64,000 bases of DNA from Ailanthus altissimus (taxonomy: Eukaryota; Streptophyta; Magnoliopsida; Sapindales; Simaroubaceae): contig OX327690.1 of the NCBI GenBank assembly GCA_946807835.1, forward strand, positions 7,474,501 to 7,538,500, written 5' to 3'. The first letter of the stretch is position 1, and every line of letters begins with the position of its first letter. A program made the translations under genes and the position numbers. Positions 1-13,060 of this stretch are shown piece after piece. Under the pieces are notes generated by a model. The model had not been told where the DNA came from and ran no database searches. It saw only the letters and a program-made list of their open reading frames with translations.

Positions 1-3000
1 CGGTTAAACATGAGATGAGGCAAATATATGCAAAAGTATTTTCCAATATTGCTACAGTGTGAGGGTAGTATCGGTAGCATATATTTGATCATTGACAAGT
101 TAATCTAGAATACACTTATCCAATATTACTATAGCCTGAGGATGAGGTGTATTTAAGATCAAGTAGTAAGAGTTGCATGAGATGCAATTGACAAGTGTTG
201 TCTACCTGTTGATTTACAAAGGCCAATATTGTTACAGCATGTGGCCCGAGTAAATTTCAATAGGATCTACTTCCCGATGTATAGTTTAAAAGAGTTTAAA
301 CTATCATTTTTTCGTTTGAGAGATTACTGGGATTATGTAAAACAATAAGAGGGCATTTTAAATCGAAAATATATAATTAGTATATCCATGATTTAAAATA
401 TTTTATTAGCGATTTAATAACCATTTCGCTTACATCTCCCGTTAATTTGGCCTATCAAGAATAATGGCCACTATGAACCAGTTGGTGTACATAGTTGATG
501 CAGTCCAACTCTATGGTACTAGAAAATACTCTGACCGGTGGATGAATCTAAAAAATGTTCTAGATTCTGAAAAAATTTGGATTTATTGTTGATCAGAGTT
601 TGCCGTAAGGTATCTTTAATAACACCTCTCTAAAGGATTGAATGAAGAAAGTGTGACTCTCTTTGTTCAGGGTGCTTTATCTTTTACTCCAAGTATATCT
701 GGTGAGACCAGATGTGTGACGAGAAAAAGATGAGGTAAATGCCCAGGATAAATCCTCAGAGGCAACATTTATCCAAAGATCAACAAGAGAGTGTATAGAT
801 CGAAAGTGTTTACAATACAGTAAGGTTGGGTGTTGGAAATCCCTCTACCCTAGAAGCCTTATGATTATTAGGAAGACTCTCAGAGATTTGTATTTGACAT
901 ACATAGACATTTTTAGGGCATAAGATGCCAATTCAAGCTGGGTATGAAATACTGTATGTCCCTTTTATGTCTGTAATATGTTGCAGGGATTAAGAGAGAC
1001 TTAAATGCAGCAGCTTGAAGAAGTAATGTTAAGAGTAAGAAATGATGATTTCTTGCAGGTCCAAGTTGTTGGGCAGCTTAACTTACTTCTTGTATGTAAT
1101 ACAACAGTTGTATTGCAAAATAAATATGATGTTTTATTAACTGAATGTTAGTTAATAAATAGACATTATATACAATTAGAATTATTTGAAGATCGGAATC
1201 TTTAAATGATATGGAGTTGTGGTATATAAGGTTAGGTCATATAGGCGTGAGACGTTTATCCGTCTGGTTAAGGATGGTTGGATTTATTATCTGACCATAA
1301 AGACTTAACCAGTTTATGAATAATGTATTCATGAAGATGACCAAATATACCAGAATGTATATTACATCCATTCGATTAGATCGAGGAAGTGAATACATCA
1401 ACAATGAGTTTTTCTATTTGTTTAAAGAAGAATGAGATTTTCACTCACTATAGTCCTCCGAATAATCCATAACATAATGATGTTTTGAAAAAGAGGAATC
1501 GGGCTTTATTAGATTTCGTCTAATTGATAATGAGTGTTATCGATCTATATCTGTGAGTATCTGCTTCAAATATAGCTGCTTATTAAGTAGAGTTTCATCA
1601 GAAGTTGTTCCTTCCATTTCGTATGTAATTCAGAAATGAAGAAAGCCGTATCTTAAGCATGCTAAGACTTAGGGTTGTCCCGTTAACGTAAGAGTTACGC
1701 AGTAGGGTATCTTATTTTGTAATAGTTACTCAACAAGATAAACTAACACCCAAGAGGTACAAGTATAGGTTCATTGTGTATCCTATGAATCCAATAAGAT
1801 ACTAGTTCTATGATTCAGAGAAGCGAAGTGTGTTCGTTTCTTAATATATCACTATTCTAGAGAAAGAGTTTCTCATGGAACGTGAAAATCATAGAAAGAT
1901 TGAACTTGGTGAAGTTAAGCTTATAATCAATGAACCAAGGATGGGAACTCAGGCTTAATTAAGCAGTGACCTTTTAGTACACTTTCTTAATTGGTAAGAA
2001 AGGATTTTTAGGTCACATTTTAGGCATGTATAATGCCTAAAGGTGAACTTGAAGTTTTCTTGGTAGAAGAAAATAATCCTTCGACCTACAGAAAGACGAT
2101 GTTAGACATCAATTCGATGAGTAACAAGAAGCCATGAAAACAATAATTGACTCTATGCATCAGAATCAAATCTGGGACTTGCTTAAGCTACCTGTGGGAA
2201 TTGTTCTCATTGGTTGTAAAGAGTTTACAAAAGGGTAGTGGGATCCAGATAGAAGGTAGAGACCTTTTAAGCCATATAGTAGTTCTAGAAAGGTAATTCT
2301 CAGTGATTTGGGATCAACAAAGAGGAAACCTATAGACCAATATTGATGCTAAAGTCAATTAGTATGTTATTGGCTCTTACAGCACATTGTGACTTAAGGT
2401 TTGGTAGATAAATGTAAAGGATGGCATTCCAGAATGGATATCTCAAGTAAGAGATATTCATGGAATAGCCTAAAGATTTTACGTCTAACTAGACTTCTAG
2501 TCTAGCGTGCATGAAAGGTCAGTGGAAGCATGATAGTCTTTTTGATGCTCTTTGTTGATGACATACTGGTCATTGGGAATGATGTCAATATGTTATAATA
2601 GGTTAGAAGTAACTTGTAAGTGTTTCTCCATGAAGGATTTAGGAAAGGTTTCCTTTATACTAGGTATAAAGCTTTATAAAGATAGAGTTAGGAAGCTGAT
2701 AGGACTCTCTCAAATCATTTCACATTTATAGACCTGGAGTTCATCTTTTGAGGAAAGTGTCTCTTCAGATGGAAGATGAGAGAGTTAGAGTGTCTAATAC
2801 CCCAGATACATCAGCTCTTTAGAGATTGATGTATGCTATGATGTAGTTGAGACCTGAGATCAATTTAGCTGTAAGAGTTACAAGCTGAGTCTAGTCTGAT
2901 TCAGGTGACTGCTATTTAATGGTAGTCAAACATATCTTGAGGTACCTTGAGGGTACAAAGGATAAGTTTCTCAAATATGGAGAAAGTAACTTACAAATGA

Positions 3001-3466
3001 GAAAATGCACGAAGTCAAACTTCAAGTTTAACCTAAATGATAGAGAGTCTACATTTAGGAATGTGCTAATTCTCATTAGTACTAAGAGTGTTGGAATAGC
3101 ACCAAACTGGGATTCATTGCTAATTCAGATTGGCAAAATGGAAGTGGCAGTGAGGATTCGTGGGTTTATCACTGGTCTTAGAAGAGTTCCAAGGCAGATG
3201 AATCCTATCACATAAGTTTGTGATAAAACAAGGCCATAGTACAAACCAATGTGCCAAGAGGACACCAGTATTCTAGTCATGTTGAGAGGAGTCTCACATG
3301 ACTAGATGGATCTTAGCTGAAAGAGATGTGATTATTTGTAGAAGTATTTTATAAATAATTTAGCGGATCCACTTTCTAAGGCCATGACTCTAAAAGTGTT
3401 TATGAAACACGTACAGTCGATGTGTATGAAATGCTATCAGGAACGACACTAGAGCAAATGGGAGAT
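1..3466 (+). mobile_element. Ty1-copia element copy A, internal region, decayed and truncated by the window edge
   Basis: Decayed internal part of a Ty1-copia retrotransposon, with its 5' LTR outside the window. Bases 1-300 match the untranslated leader of copy B (from about 11765). A gag-like frame starts near 463. Integrase remnants lie around 1220-1440, reverse transcriptase remnants at about 2040-2700, and an RNase H stretch at 2919-3215 resembles the family's VKH-LRYL-GTKD segment. The polyprotein is broken by stops and frameshifts throughout, and the coding part is about 0.9 kb shorter than in copy B, so much of gag and protease is gone. A purine-rich tract abuts the 3' LTR. No functional product is expected. 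Confidence 0.85.
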
Positions 3467-5500
3467 TGTTAGGGTCGGTGCTTGCATGCCATCCCTGAAT
3501 GTATATATACTTTTGTATTTATACAAGTGTACATTCTCATTAAATTGATAATACCTATATATATGGTATTATGCATGTAACGTTATAGACATTGTAGATC
3601 TGAAAGGAGTTCGAATCAGATCTAAAAGAGTTTAGATAAAGGCTCATAGTTAGCTACGCTGAGACATATAATTGCTAAATGTTAGCACAAGTAAGTGTTA
3701 ACTAGTTATAATACTCAGCAGATCCAAGAGTTGGAGCCTTGTCTGTAATGGGACATAGACCTGGGAATATACCAGTAACTGTATAGTTGTAAGAGTTGCA
3801 ATCGGGTGCCAGAAAATACAAGTTGCACAAGTATATTCTCAAATAATTATCCCTGATCTATTTCTGCCGAGGCGGGTTTGTCGATGGATACCTTTATATA
3901 TAGATAAGCATATATCGTACCTATAGGGTATAAATGATCGTTCCCAGCCGACTATGAGCTTGGAGCTCATATTAACATATGGGTATCCAGTTAGGACTAG
4001 ATATGGGACAGACTCATAAGATCTCTGATAGACACCTTATGTAAGCTGTCAATGGAGGGTCTTCTCGAGTTAAGTAGTATACGTAGTCCTTTGACCTGAG
4101 TGCCACGGTGGGTTGTAAGTGATCCACCATACTTTGGTTCCACGCATGTCACAGACCTTTTATGGTGTGACCGCTGGGTGTCATTAGGTATGGTCTGATG
4201 CTTATGGAGTCTGGTGCATCCAAATATGGGATCCGTTAACTCCCATATGGAGTTAGATATCCAGATGCTTCAAGACTATATCTAGTAAATTCTTGTGGCC
4301 ACAAGCAATCATCCTGGAAAAGAGTTCCGCTAGGGTGGAACAATATGGCAAAGGGGTTTGCGCATATTATTCACTAAGATACAAGTATGGAGATAAGACA
4401 TGGATGAACACTAGGGGAATTTGACGGTGATAATCTATATCCCCACATATCCAGGATATCATGACGGAAGGACTATACGTATGTGTTGTAACATCAACTT
4501 GTATGGTTCAACGCATTGATTTGTATATCCGTGACGTATGCATGGGGCATTGCTCATGGACTCATGGAATAGTTCCATTTGACGAATCGGGCATAGAACC
4601 TAAGGAGTCCCGCGATATGAAGTGTAGTCGTTGTGCATCAGAGCAGCGTGTCAGATTAAATTGTTTAATTCAGCAATATTCAGCAATACCATTGGAATGC
4701 ATGCGTCTATATTTAAGTGTTAAATATAACAATTAATTTATAATTATTATTTACTAATTGTATAATGTCACGTGGCGTATTATAGATCCTCGGTTGAGTT
4801 TACCCAAGTATAGGTTTGGTATGACCCACTAGAGAGTTGACTTGTAACTATTCATGAGGGACAAAATGATCATTTCACACTTTGATTATTTAATTGTTAA
4901 ATAATTAAAATATCTCTCTTATTATATTATATATATTTATATATATATAGAGAAAGAGAGAAAGATGAGTGTTATGGGTGTTTTGGCCAAAAGTTGATCG
5001 AGAGAAAAAAAATGGAGAAAAGAGAAATAAGAGAAAATGGAGTCGAGGGAAAGAAAAAGAAAAAAAAGTGAAAAATGACATTATTTCATTTTTCTCTATG
5101 GTTCTATTTAAAGCAATGGTAGATTGCTTCAAACTCTCCATTTCTTATCATTTTGGAGAAAATGATATAACCATACATCCGGCCATTTTCTAAATTAAGA
5201 GTTAATCATGTGCTGGACATCGGGCTGCTATTCTAGCTCACCAAGTCCACCGTGCTGGTGACTAGAACTGTACACGAGTTGGTCTCCATGCAGACTCTGA
5301 GAAAATACGTGTATAACGTTACATATTAAGGTGAGTTCTCTATCCTATAAATATATTAATGTGATTAACATATTATATTTATTGTTTTTATTGTAAGTTT
5401 CACGCTTCCGCTAGACTTAAATATGTATGTGATGCGTATTTAGGAAATAGACACACTTGTACATATATACACCCAGGTGCCTTTATACCCTCCACCAACA
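3467..5500 (+). repeat. 3' LTR of copia copy A
   Basis: Starts TGTTAGGG directly after the purine-rich tract and ends CCAACA, about 2.03 kb. It shares with the LTRs of copy B and LTRs C and D the same order of motifs: a start mentioning TGCC-ATCC, 'GGAGTTTAGAT'-type segments, and repeated AGAGTTAG words. Short open frames inside it are chance frames in LTR DNA. The right edge is set where Athila-like gag coding sequence begins. Confidence 0.8.
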
Positions 5501-6480
5501 GATATCATTGCCGTTAGGATCTATATCAATATGGGAAGATTTAACACAAAAGTTCTTAGCTAAGTTCTTTCACCAGCAAAGACAACAAAGATAAGGAATG
5601 ACATCACCTCATTTAGTCAAATTGATGGAGAGTTGTTATATGAGGCATAAAAGTGCTTTAAGGACATGATAAGGAAATGTCCTTACCATGGTGTCCCTAA
5701 GTGGCTATTAGTTCAAATGTTCTATAATAGACTAGTAGGTCATTTGAGGACCATTGTAGATGCCGCTTTTAGAGGATTTTTAATGACTAAGTCCACGGAT
5801 AAGTCTTATGATCTATTGGAAGAGATGGTGTCGAATAGTTACTAATGGCTAGTAGAGAGGGTTACACCTAGGAAAGTCACCGGTGTATATGAGATTGGTC
5901 CCTTCAATGCATTGACAACACAAATGAATTTATTATTTAAAAAGTTTGATGCATTGAACACTGTCAAAACCTAACAAGTGACATGCAACTTTTATGATGA
6001 TAACCATATGAATGAGTGGTGCATAGAAGTATTGAATTATGTGAGAAATTGCAATCATCAACAACCTAACCCATAATCAAATTCCTATAATTTGGGGTGA
6101 AGAAATCATCCAAACTTCTCATGGTGTAATAACCAAGATGAGCTATCTAGACCAATAAACCCCTTAAGATTCCAGCCACCATAAAAGAAGAAGCTTAATT
6201 TAAAAGACATGTTGATGAACTATATGAAGTCTAATAATGCCATCTTGTAGAATCATTCAACATCATTAAAGAATTTAAAGGTCCAAATACGACAACTTGC
6301 TATTGCAATTAATAGGAGATATCAAGGCACTCTACCAAGTGATATTGAGATAAATCTAAGAAGGAATATATAGTAATGTCAAGCCATCAACTTAAGAAGT
6401 GGTAAGATCTTACAAGAGAACATATCCATACTACCATAATCAATTATAAATGAGAGAAAAATGAAGTATAGCCATATAAT
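5501..6480 (+). pseudogene. Athila-like Ty3-gypsy gag remnant
   Basis: Translation of the plus strand, with frame changes, gives the gag pattern WEDLTQKFLAKFF followed by segments matching the family's 'SLYEAWERFKDLLRKCPHHG' and 'LLEEMASNNYQW' blocks. These are diagnostic of the retrotransposon gag domain in Athila-type Ty3-gypsy elements. Many stops interrupt it. It starts exactly where LTR A ends, so copy A most likely inserted into this older element. Its pol and LTRs are not visible nearby. Confidence 0.7.
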
Positions 6481-7039
6481 CTGCCTATTCCTTTTCCTTA
6501 AAGGTTACAAAAGTATCAAATAAGTGTTGAAATAGAAAATCAGTAGTATACTAGTATAGAAAATAGTACAAAATCTTAGAAACATGTAAAATTTTCAACA
6601 AAAACTGGTATTAAAGTGCAGCAACATTTTAAGGTGAAAAAATGACAATATAACAAAAAATACTAGTAACAAAGAGCAAAATTAGCCTATGCACACTATA
6701 TTACTTAATTGTTGTAACATTAATGTGGTGTCACCAAATGCCTAGGAGCTCAAAGACATAGAGATAATGAATCCTCACATAAAAAGTAAGGTGTTAAGGC
6801 ATAGAAAAATGAGAAAAAGAAGCATAAAAAAGAAAGGATTGAAAAGAATGACATAAAAGACCTTTACCATTCTAAGATTCAAGTCTATTTGAGTTTAGTT
6901 GATTTTTTGGCTTAATTTCATTAGAGTTTCGATCCTGTTTGCTCCATTGACTCCAAAACTAAAAAACTCATGATAAAATACATAAAAAAGTAAAATAATC
7001 TTAATTTTTACAAATAATATTAAGTTTGGAAGATAAAAA
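6481..7039. other. AT-rich stretch with no recognisable gene
   Basis: No open frame of note and no family motif seen. Probably decayed retrotransposon DNA between the plus-strand gag remnant and the minus-strand element G1. Confidence 0.5.
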
Positions 7040-8547
7040 TATTAGATTTAATTAATCCCTATAAGTTTCAACTTCATGCTATGCTTTCTCAATATCTCAA
7101 AGATTTCTCTTAAATGTCCTACATGGTCCTTCAAGCTAACTGATTTTCTAATCATGTCATTCACGTATACCTCCATGGTTTTTCTTATTAGGGGTTTGAA
7201 TAATTTTTTTACTAACCTTTGGCATATGGCCCTAGCATTCTTGAGACCAAATGACATTACTTTATAGTAGTAAGTGTCTTGGTGGGTGATGAAAAAGGTT
7301 TTCTCCTAGTTAGGGGAAAGTACCTGACTTGATTATACCTCGAGAATGCATCAATGAAGCTAAGGAACTTATGCCTGGCTATTAAGTCTACTAATTGATT
7401 GATCTTCAAAAGAGAAAAACTATCCTTTGGGCATGCTTTATTCAAGTCGGTGAAATTGATGCATATTCTCCATTTTTCATTGGCCTTTTTAACCATTACT
7501 ATAATAGCAAGCCATTTAGGATAGTTAACATTCCTTATGAATCCTACAACCAACTATTTTTCAACTTCAGCTACTACTGACTCATTTATTTCTTAGTTAA
7601 AAATTATCATTTTATGTTTTAATAGGTTTAAAATAGGGGTTAACAATAGGGATGGATCTATTCTCGACATGTCCTCGGGGAATTATGCAAAGATATTTGA
7701 GATTTCTTTCATAAAGCAACCAAACCTTCCATAACCTGACTTTAATAATAATGATTCGACCTTTACTATATTTTCTGGCAAGCCTAGCTTCACTCAAACT
7801 GAATGTAGCTTTTATATTGATTCAGGGGATTTTGCATTCTTTTCCTGCAGGTCCATTGAGGAAATACAGTAAGTTCTTTTGGCTCATAACATTTAGTAAA
7901 TCTGAACCATCTTTTGAACCCCAAACACAACTTTTATCCCTTATCCTACTAGAAACTTTAGCTTCAAGTAATGAATGGTGAGTGTTGTATTGGTATTTCT
8001 CATGAAAGGTTATCCAAGTAAGACTTCGTAGGGAAAGGTTTATTAACCATTACAAAGTTGGTCATTATGGTATTGACAAAATGCCTTTAATACTATCTCG
8101 ATGGTTATAACGCAGCTATCCTCGAAACTATGTAAAAGAGCCTGTGTTCTCTCTATCCTCAAATATTTGATCTTCAAATCGTCTAAGGCTTTCTTGAAGA
8201 ATATGTCAATTAAATTTCTCGTGTCAATGAACAGTGTATTTACGTCTATGTCGGCTATGTGCACGTGACCACTAGCCATTGTCATACAGATGGCTTACCC
8301 TTTGAGCATTTGCTTCAGTGAATATTATTGGAACTTCTAACATTCAAGGCAGTTTGGCGATCGAGATGTTGCACTGGTACCTTATTATGGAATATCTCTG
8401 TTTGTTAGAGTCCCTTAACAATATGAGACCTCCAAAGATGATTATAGTTGCCTCAAGTAAGGTAGACTTGCTCGAGGCATCCACTGGTTGCACTGGCCAT
8501 TAGCGGTCGACTTGAAACTCATCTAAATAGTAGTCCCTTACCAGTTG
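7040..8547 (-). pseudogene. Ty3-gypsy element G1, pol part (protease and reverse transcriptase)
   Basis: Minus-strand pol fragment of a Tat/Athila-type gypsy element. Reverse transcriptase reads across 7553-7048 in two frames, including VVGFIRNVNYPKWLA, NKACPKDSFSLLKINQLVD and MSFGLKNA. The catalytic Tyr-Val-Asp-Asp box has become Tyr-Val-Asn-Asp near 7160. A protease-like stretch at 8285-8043 has a D-T-R in place of the active-site D-T/S-G. At its right edge the frame LVRDYYLDEF is the downstream half of a gag C-terminal segment whose upstream half lies at about 19000, so the element was split by insertion of LTR C. Inactive. Confidence 0.8.
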
Positions 8548-8548
8548 G

Positions 8549-8761
8549 TGTTAAAGTTTGTGCTTATGTGTCATCCCTGTTATATGAATATTAATTTTGT
8601 AATATTTATACTAATGAATATTTTATTAAATCGCTAATAACCTTTATTAAATAGTAAAAAAGCTTGTAACACTATGGCCATTCTATGATCTGAAAGAATT
8701 CAGATCTAATTTAAAGGAGTTTAGATCGGGGCTAAGAGTTAGCAACACTGAGAGTTATAAA
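8549..8761 (+). repeat. LTR C, left part (copia-family LTR interrupted by copy B)
   Basis: Begins TGTTAAAGTTTG and follows the first 210 bases of the family LTR, then stops at ATAAA where copy B begins. The LTR resumes at 17456 with the same ATAAA. The flanking AGTTG at 8543-8547 is repeated at 18980-18984, the probable target duplication of LTR C itself. Confidence 0.85.
8757..8761. repeat. Target site duplication of copia copy B, left
   Basis: ATAAA, repeated exactly at 17456-17460. Five bases is the expected size for LTR retrotransposon integration. Together the pair fixes both ends of copy B. Confidence 0.85.
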
Positions 8762-11063
8762 TGTTAGAATTTGTGCTCACACATCATTCCATTGTTGTAT
8801 GAATATTTTATTTTATAATTTTATACAGTACATTATTTGTTAAATCGCTAATTATTATTATTAAATGGTTCAATGCTTGTGATGCTATAGACATTAAGGA
8901 GTTTAGATTTGGTCTAAAGAATTTTAGATTAATGCCAAGAGTTAACATCACTGGAAACTATAAATGCTAAAGAGTTAGCTTGTTATATTAATCAGTGAAG
9001 TCTAAGCGTTAGAATCTTATCTGTGGCGGTACAAAGACCTAAGAATACATTAGTAATAACATAGTTGCAAAAGTCGTAATAGGTGCTAAGAAATGTTATT
9101 ATGCAAGTCTATTATCAAATTATATGTTCCTAGTCTCAATTCATGAATGCAGGTTTGTCGGTGGAATCCTTTTACAAAGACCAGTGTATACTATACCTAG
9201 ATGGTCTAGATGGTTGTTCTTAGCTGACTATGGGCTTATTGGAAGTTTGTATAGCATACAAGTATTTAGTGAGGACTGAACACTAAACAGACTCAACGAG
9301 GACCCCAATAGACATCCCATAAAGCTGTCAATGAAAGGTTCTCTCGAGTTGAGTAGTATACGTGATCCTTTAACCTAAGTACTACAGTGGGGTTATAAGT
9401 GATCTATCATACTTTGGTTCTATGCATGTTACAGACCTTTCATGATGTGACCACTGGGTGTCGCTGGTTATAGTCTGATGCTTATAGAGTCCGGTGTGTA
9501 CAGATATTAAACTCGTCAACTCACATGGATGAGTTATATATCTGGATGCTTAAAGATTGTATCTTAAAAAGTCTTATGACTATAAGCAACAAACTCAGGA
9601 AAAGAGTTTCCTACACGGTTAAGCAATGTTATAAAATATTTTGTATATATTATTTATTAAGATATGTGCCAGGAGATAAGTTTGGGGATGAGCATATAGA
9701 GATTTGACGGTAGTGATCTATATTCATATTCTTGTAGGATATGATTGAAGGAAGGATTATACGTATACGCTATGACCTTAACTTGTATGGTTTACTGTAC
9801 TGATTTGTAATATCTGTGACGTGTGCGTGGGGCATCGATCTCGGACTTACAGAATAATTCTATTTGACAAATAGGGAGTGGACCTAGAGAGTTTCGCAAT
9901 ATAAAGTATACTCATTGTGCACTGGGGTAGCGAACCGGATTGAATAGTTCAATCCAGAAAACTCCAGCAGATCGAACATTTACTTTGGTCTCCCTCCGGT
10001 CATGCACGTGTCAAGACTTAAGAGTTAAGTACATCAATTAGTTAACAATTAATTATTGACAAATGAGAATATTAACACATGGCACATTGTGGGCCAATTA
10101 TTGTTTGATTTAGAAATTACCAAAATGACCTTATTTGTTGGACAAATAATATCATCATTTTATTCATTAAAATGTTTATTGAATAAATAATAATAATAAT
10201 AATATATGATATTATTATTTAAATTAAAATTAAACAATTCATTTTTCTAATTTAATTGGTATGTGTTTCTACCATGATTTAATATGATTAAACATTTGTT
10301 TAATATTCATTAAACGATATAATAAAAATAAATGGGTGGCATTCGTTAATGGTAGGCATTAAAATATTTCTTAATAATGAGAAAGTGTTTCTCATTTGGC
10401 CTAAATTTAAGCCAAGTTCATTTAAATGATTTTTCATTTTGTTTTATTTTCATTTAGTTTATTGGAAATAATAATAAACAAAACACTAATGGTAAATATT
10501 GACCTAGATAATGGATGCCATTAGGTTAGAAAATGGAAAAAAAAAATAATACACAAATAAAAGAGCAATATTTTGCTCAATTAGTTAGTGAAACATTCGG
10601 CCAAGGAGTGAGGTGGAGAGAGAGAGGTGAATTTTGCTAAGTGTTAGAAAATTCTCTCAAGTGTTGATAGCACAAAAAACACATTCTCTCCATTTTTCTT
10701 CTTCTATTTTGTTCACCCATACTACAAGGTAGAAATAAGGATTTAAGAGTTGAATCCTTTGCTGGAAAAGCTGTTATTCTAGCTTCCTTAAGCCCATCGT
10801 GTTGAGAAATGAGAATTATGAACGGTTTGCTTCAAGGCGGGTACTCCGGTTCAACCAAATACCAAAGGCTTGACAATGTACTATTTCTCAATCTTGATGT
10901 ATTTTACATTTATGAGATAACATGTAAAAGTTTATTTGTGTTTATCATTGAGTAATTTATATTCTGCTCATCCGTTGTGCATGTATGTATGTGATACATA
11001 TATTATATTTAAATGATAGACAAAACCCACATGCCTGCACACCTAGGTTTAAAATCACTCACA
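8762..11063 (+). repeat. 5' LTR of copia copy B
   Basis: Runs from TGTTAGAATTTG to ATCACTCACA, 2302 bp, with the primer site three bases downstream. It holds a segment (about 10001-10943) missing from the 3' LTR. That segment ends in sequence like the distal part of LTR A, with a short intron-free AT-rich stretch and a 'GAGAGAGAG' tract near 10615. Confidence 0.88.
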
Positions 11064-11066
11064 AAA

Positions 11067-11078
11067 TGGTATCAAAGC
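11067..11078 (+). other. Primer binding site, initiator tRNA-Met type, copy B
   Basis: TGGTATCAAAGC lies three bases after the 5' LTR. It differs at one base from TGGTATCAGAGC, which is complementary to the 3' end of plant initiator tRNA-Met, the usual primer of plant copia elements. Confidence 0.85.
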
Positions 11079-11179
11079 AATTTTGAGTTTATATTGGGTG
11101 CTTTGAGTGTAAAAGTATTGTTGGTGATGTTCTGGTGCTCAAAATGTGCATTTCAAGTTGTTGAAATTGGTATACCGAA

Positions 11180-11420
11180 GGTGAGAAGCACCGGAGCGCC
11201 ACGGTCATAAGTGTTCAGCACCGAGGTGTTAAAAAATTTTGTTCTAGTGCTGGGTAGCTGGGACTGCGGCGTTAAGGCTTCCAAGCCTTGGTGATGCAGT
11301 GCCAGATGTTGGGCGCGCCAGGTGTTGAGCGCTGATGTGGAGGTGTAACCTCTAGCGTCGCAACACTAGCTGTTGAGCACTGCAGTGCCAAATACTAGGG
11401 GCCGTGACGCGGGGGGCTAT
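11180..11420 (+). repeat. GC-rich degenerate short repeats in the copy B leader
   Basis: An island much richer in G and C than its surroundings, built from near-repeats such as TTGAGCGCTGATG, GAGCACTGCAGTGCC and TGGGACTGCGGCG at intervals of about 20-25 bases. Similar wording occurs in LTR F (51500-51660) and LTR fragment E (47560-47690), which belong to a different retrotransposon superfamily. Confidence 0.6.
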
Positions 11421-11712
11421 GAGATACAATGATAAGAGTTATTATGTTGCATTATAAATCGAAATTATTTTTTTTTTGTTGGTAAACACAATGAGAGCCC
11501 TACTGGTGGGAGTTAGTTGTGTTTACATAGAAATTAATGTTTGATTGAGAATTACCTCCTCATGAGATGAGAATTAAGTCTTTGTGTTACAAAAAAAAAT
11601 AAAAGAGTAAAAATCTCTCTTAATCAGATTGAACAATATTATATTATGAGACAATATTTTATTATTGATCCGTCTTGTCAATACGGTGTTAGCTATATTA
11701 TATCGGTCTTTT

Positions 11713-12010
11713 CCAAGATCGCTACAGTGTGAGAAATTTATTTTGTATGATTTAGACTATACCAGTTAAACATGAAATGAGGCAAATATATGCGAAAGTA
11801 TTGCCTTATATCGCTATAATGTACGAGCAGTATCGGTTGCATATATTTGATAATTGACAATTTAATTTCGAATACACTTACCCTAGATCGCTACAGTGTA
11901 CAGATAAGGTGTACTTAGGATCAAGAGTAGGAGTTGCATGAGATGAAATTGATAATAGTTGTCTACCTATTGAGTTTATAAAGGCCTAGATCGCGACAGT
12001 GTGCGGCCCA
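11713..12010 (+). repeat. Recurring leader motif ATCGCTACAGTGT, four copies
   Basis: Copies start near 11713, 11803, 11881 and 11984, each of the form CC-A-ATCGCTACAGTGT-G with one to four changes, spaced about 78 to 103 bases. The equivalent positions in copy A (near 45, 119 and 221) keep the same motif, so it belongs to the element leader and is not a chance repeat. Confidence 0.65.
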
Positions 12011-12233
12011 AGTAAAATGCCAATGGGCTCTACTTCCTGCTGTATAGTTTAAAATAATTTGAACAGTCGTTATCCCGTTTTGAGAGATTATAGGGATTAT
12101 GTAAAATAGTGGGAGGGCTTTTTAAATTAAAAAATGTATAAATGTTATACCTATTATTTAAAATGTATTATTAGCGATTTAATAATAATTTCCGCTAACA
12201 TCTCCTAATATTATTTGACTTGTGTAAGCTAGG

Positions 12234-13060
12234 ATGATATCTTCAAATCCCTTTGTGCATATACTAGATGCACACCAACTTAAAGGTGCTGAGAATTTCT
12301 CTGACTAGTACATGAATCTCAGAATTATTTTAGATTCAGAAAGATTAAGATATGTTATTGACCAAAAGATGCCTAGAGGTGTTTCTAAGGATGCCACCGA
12401 GGACAAAAAGGTGACATATCAGAAATGGTTGGATGATGATTTAAAAGTTAAATCGTACATCCTCACCTCAATGTCCACTAAGCTGCAGAGATAGCATATT
12501 CGCATAGACAGTGCCAGCAGCATTATGCTTCATCTCAGGGAGCTCTTTGGTGACCGACCCCATGTTGAGAACTATAGGGTCGCCAAAGCGTTGTTTCAGG
12601 CGAAGCTCCCTGAGGGTAGTCTAGTGAGTCCTCATGTTCTCAAGATGATAGAATTAATCGAGAAGCTTGAGTCCATGGACATCTCTTTAAGCAATAACCT
12701 GAGGAATAGTTTGATTCTCTAGTCGCTGCCTAGGTCATATGCACAGTTTATTATGAACTTTAATATGCAAGGAATGACCCCTACTTATGCTGATCTTCAC
12801 AATATGCTGAAGACAGCAGATGAGGATATGTATAAAGGAGGCTCAACCCTCCTTATTCATAGTGCTTCATCTTCGAACCCTTAGGCTTATGGGAAGTCTA
12901 AAGGGAAGAAAAAAAGAAAGGTAAGGCAGATACTCAAGATAGGTCCTTAGCGACAACAGATATCCAAGCTACTGGAGAAACTGAAAGCGAAAGATAAATG
13001 CTTTCATTGCAGTGAGGATAGACACTGAAAATGCAACTGTTCTAAATACTTTGCCAGTGT
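12234..13060 (+). pseudogene. copia copy B gag with CCHC zinc knuckle
   Basis: The ATG at 12234 opens a gag frame matching the copia gag (UBN2-type) domain: LKGAENFSD, then a stop, YMNLRIILDSERLRYV, LDDDLKVKSYILTSM and HLRELFGDRP. Near 12997-13040 a zinc knuckle reads C-F-H-C then four residues, H, and C after a broken position, which fits CX2CX4HX4C. In-frame stops at 12306, 12492 and 12720 fall where relatives carry Gln or Trp. The product would have packaged element RNA. It is dead as it stands. Confidence 0.8.

Noticed and set aside
4461..4736. 91-codon open frame
   Set aside because: Lies within the 3' LTR of copy A; equivalent positions in the other LTRs are not open.
4905..5193. Overlapping frames on both strands with Lys- and Phe-rich sequence
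   Set aside because: Produced by the GA-rich tract of LTR A; no homology or start context.
11713..12010. Regularly spaced motif considered as a CRISPR array
   Set aside because: Only four imperfect copies, in a plant retrotransposon leader, with no cas genes; spacing and motif length do not fit.
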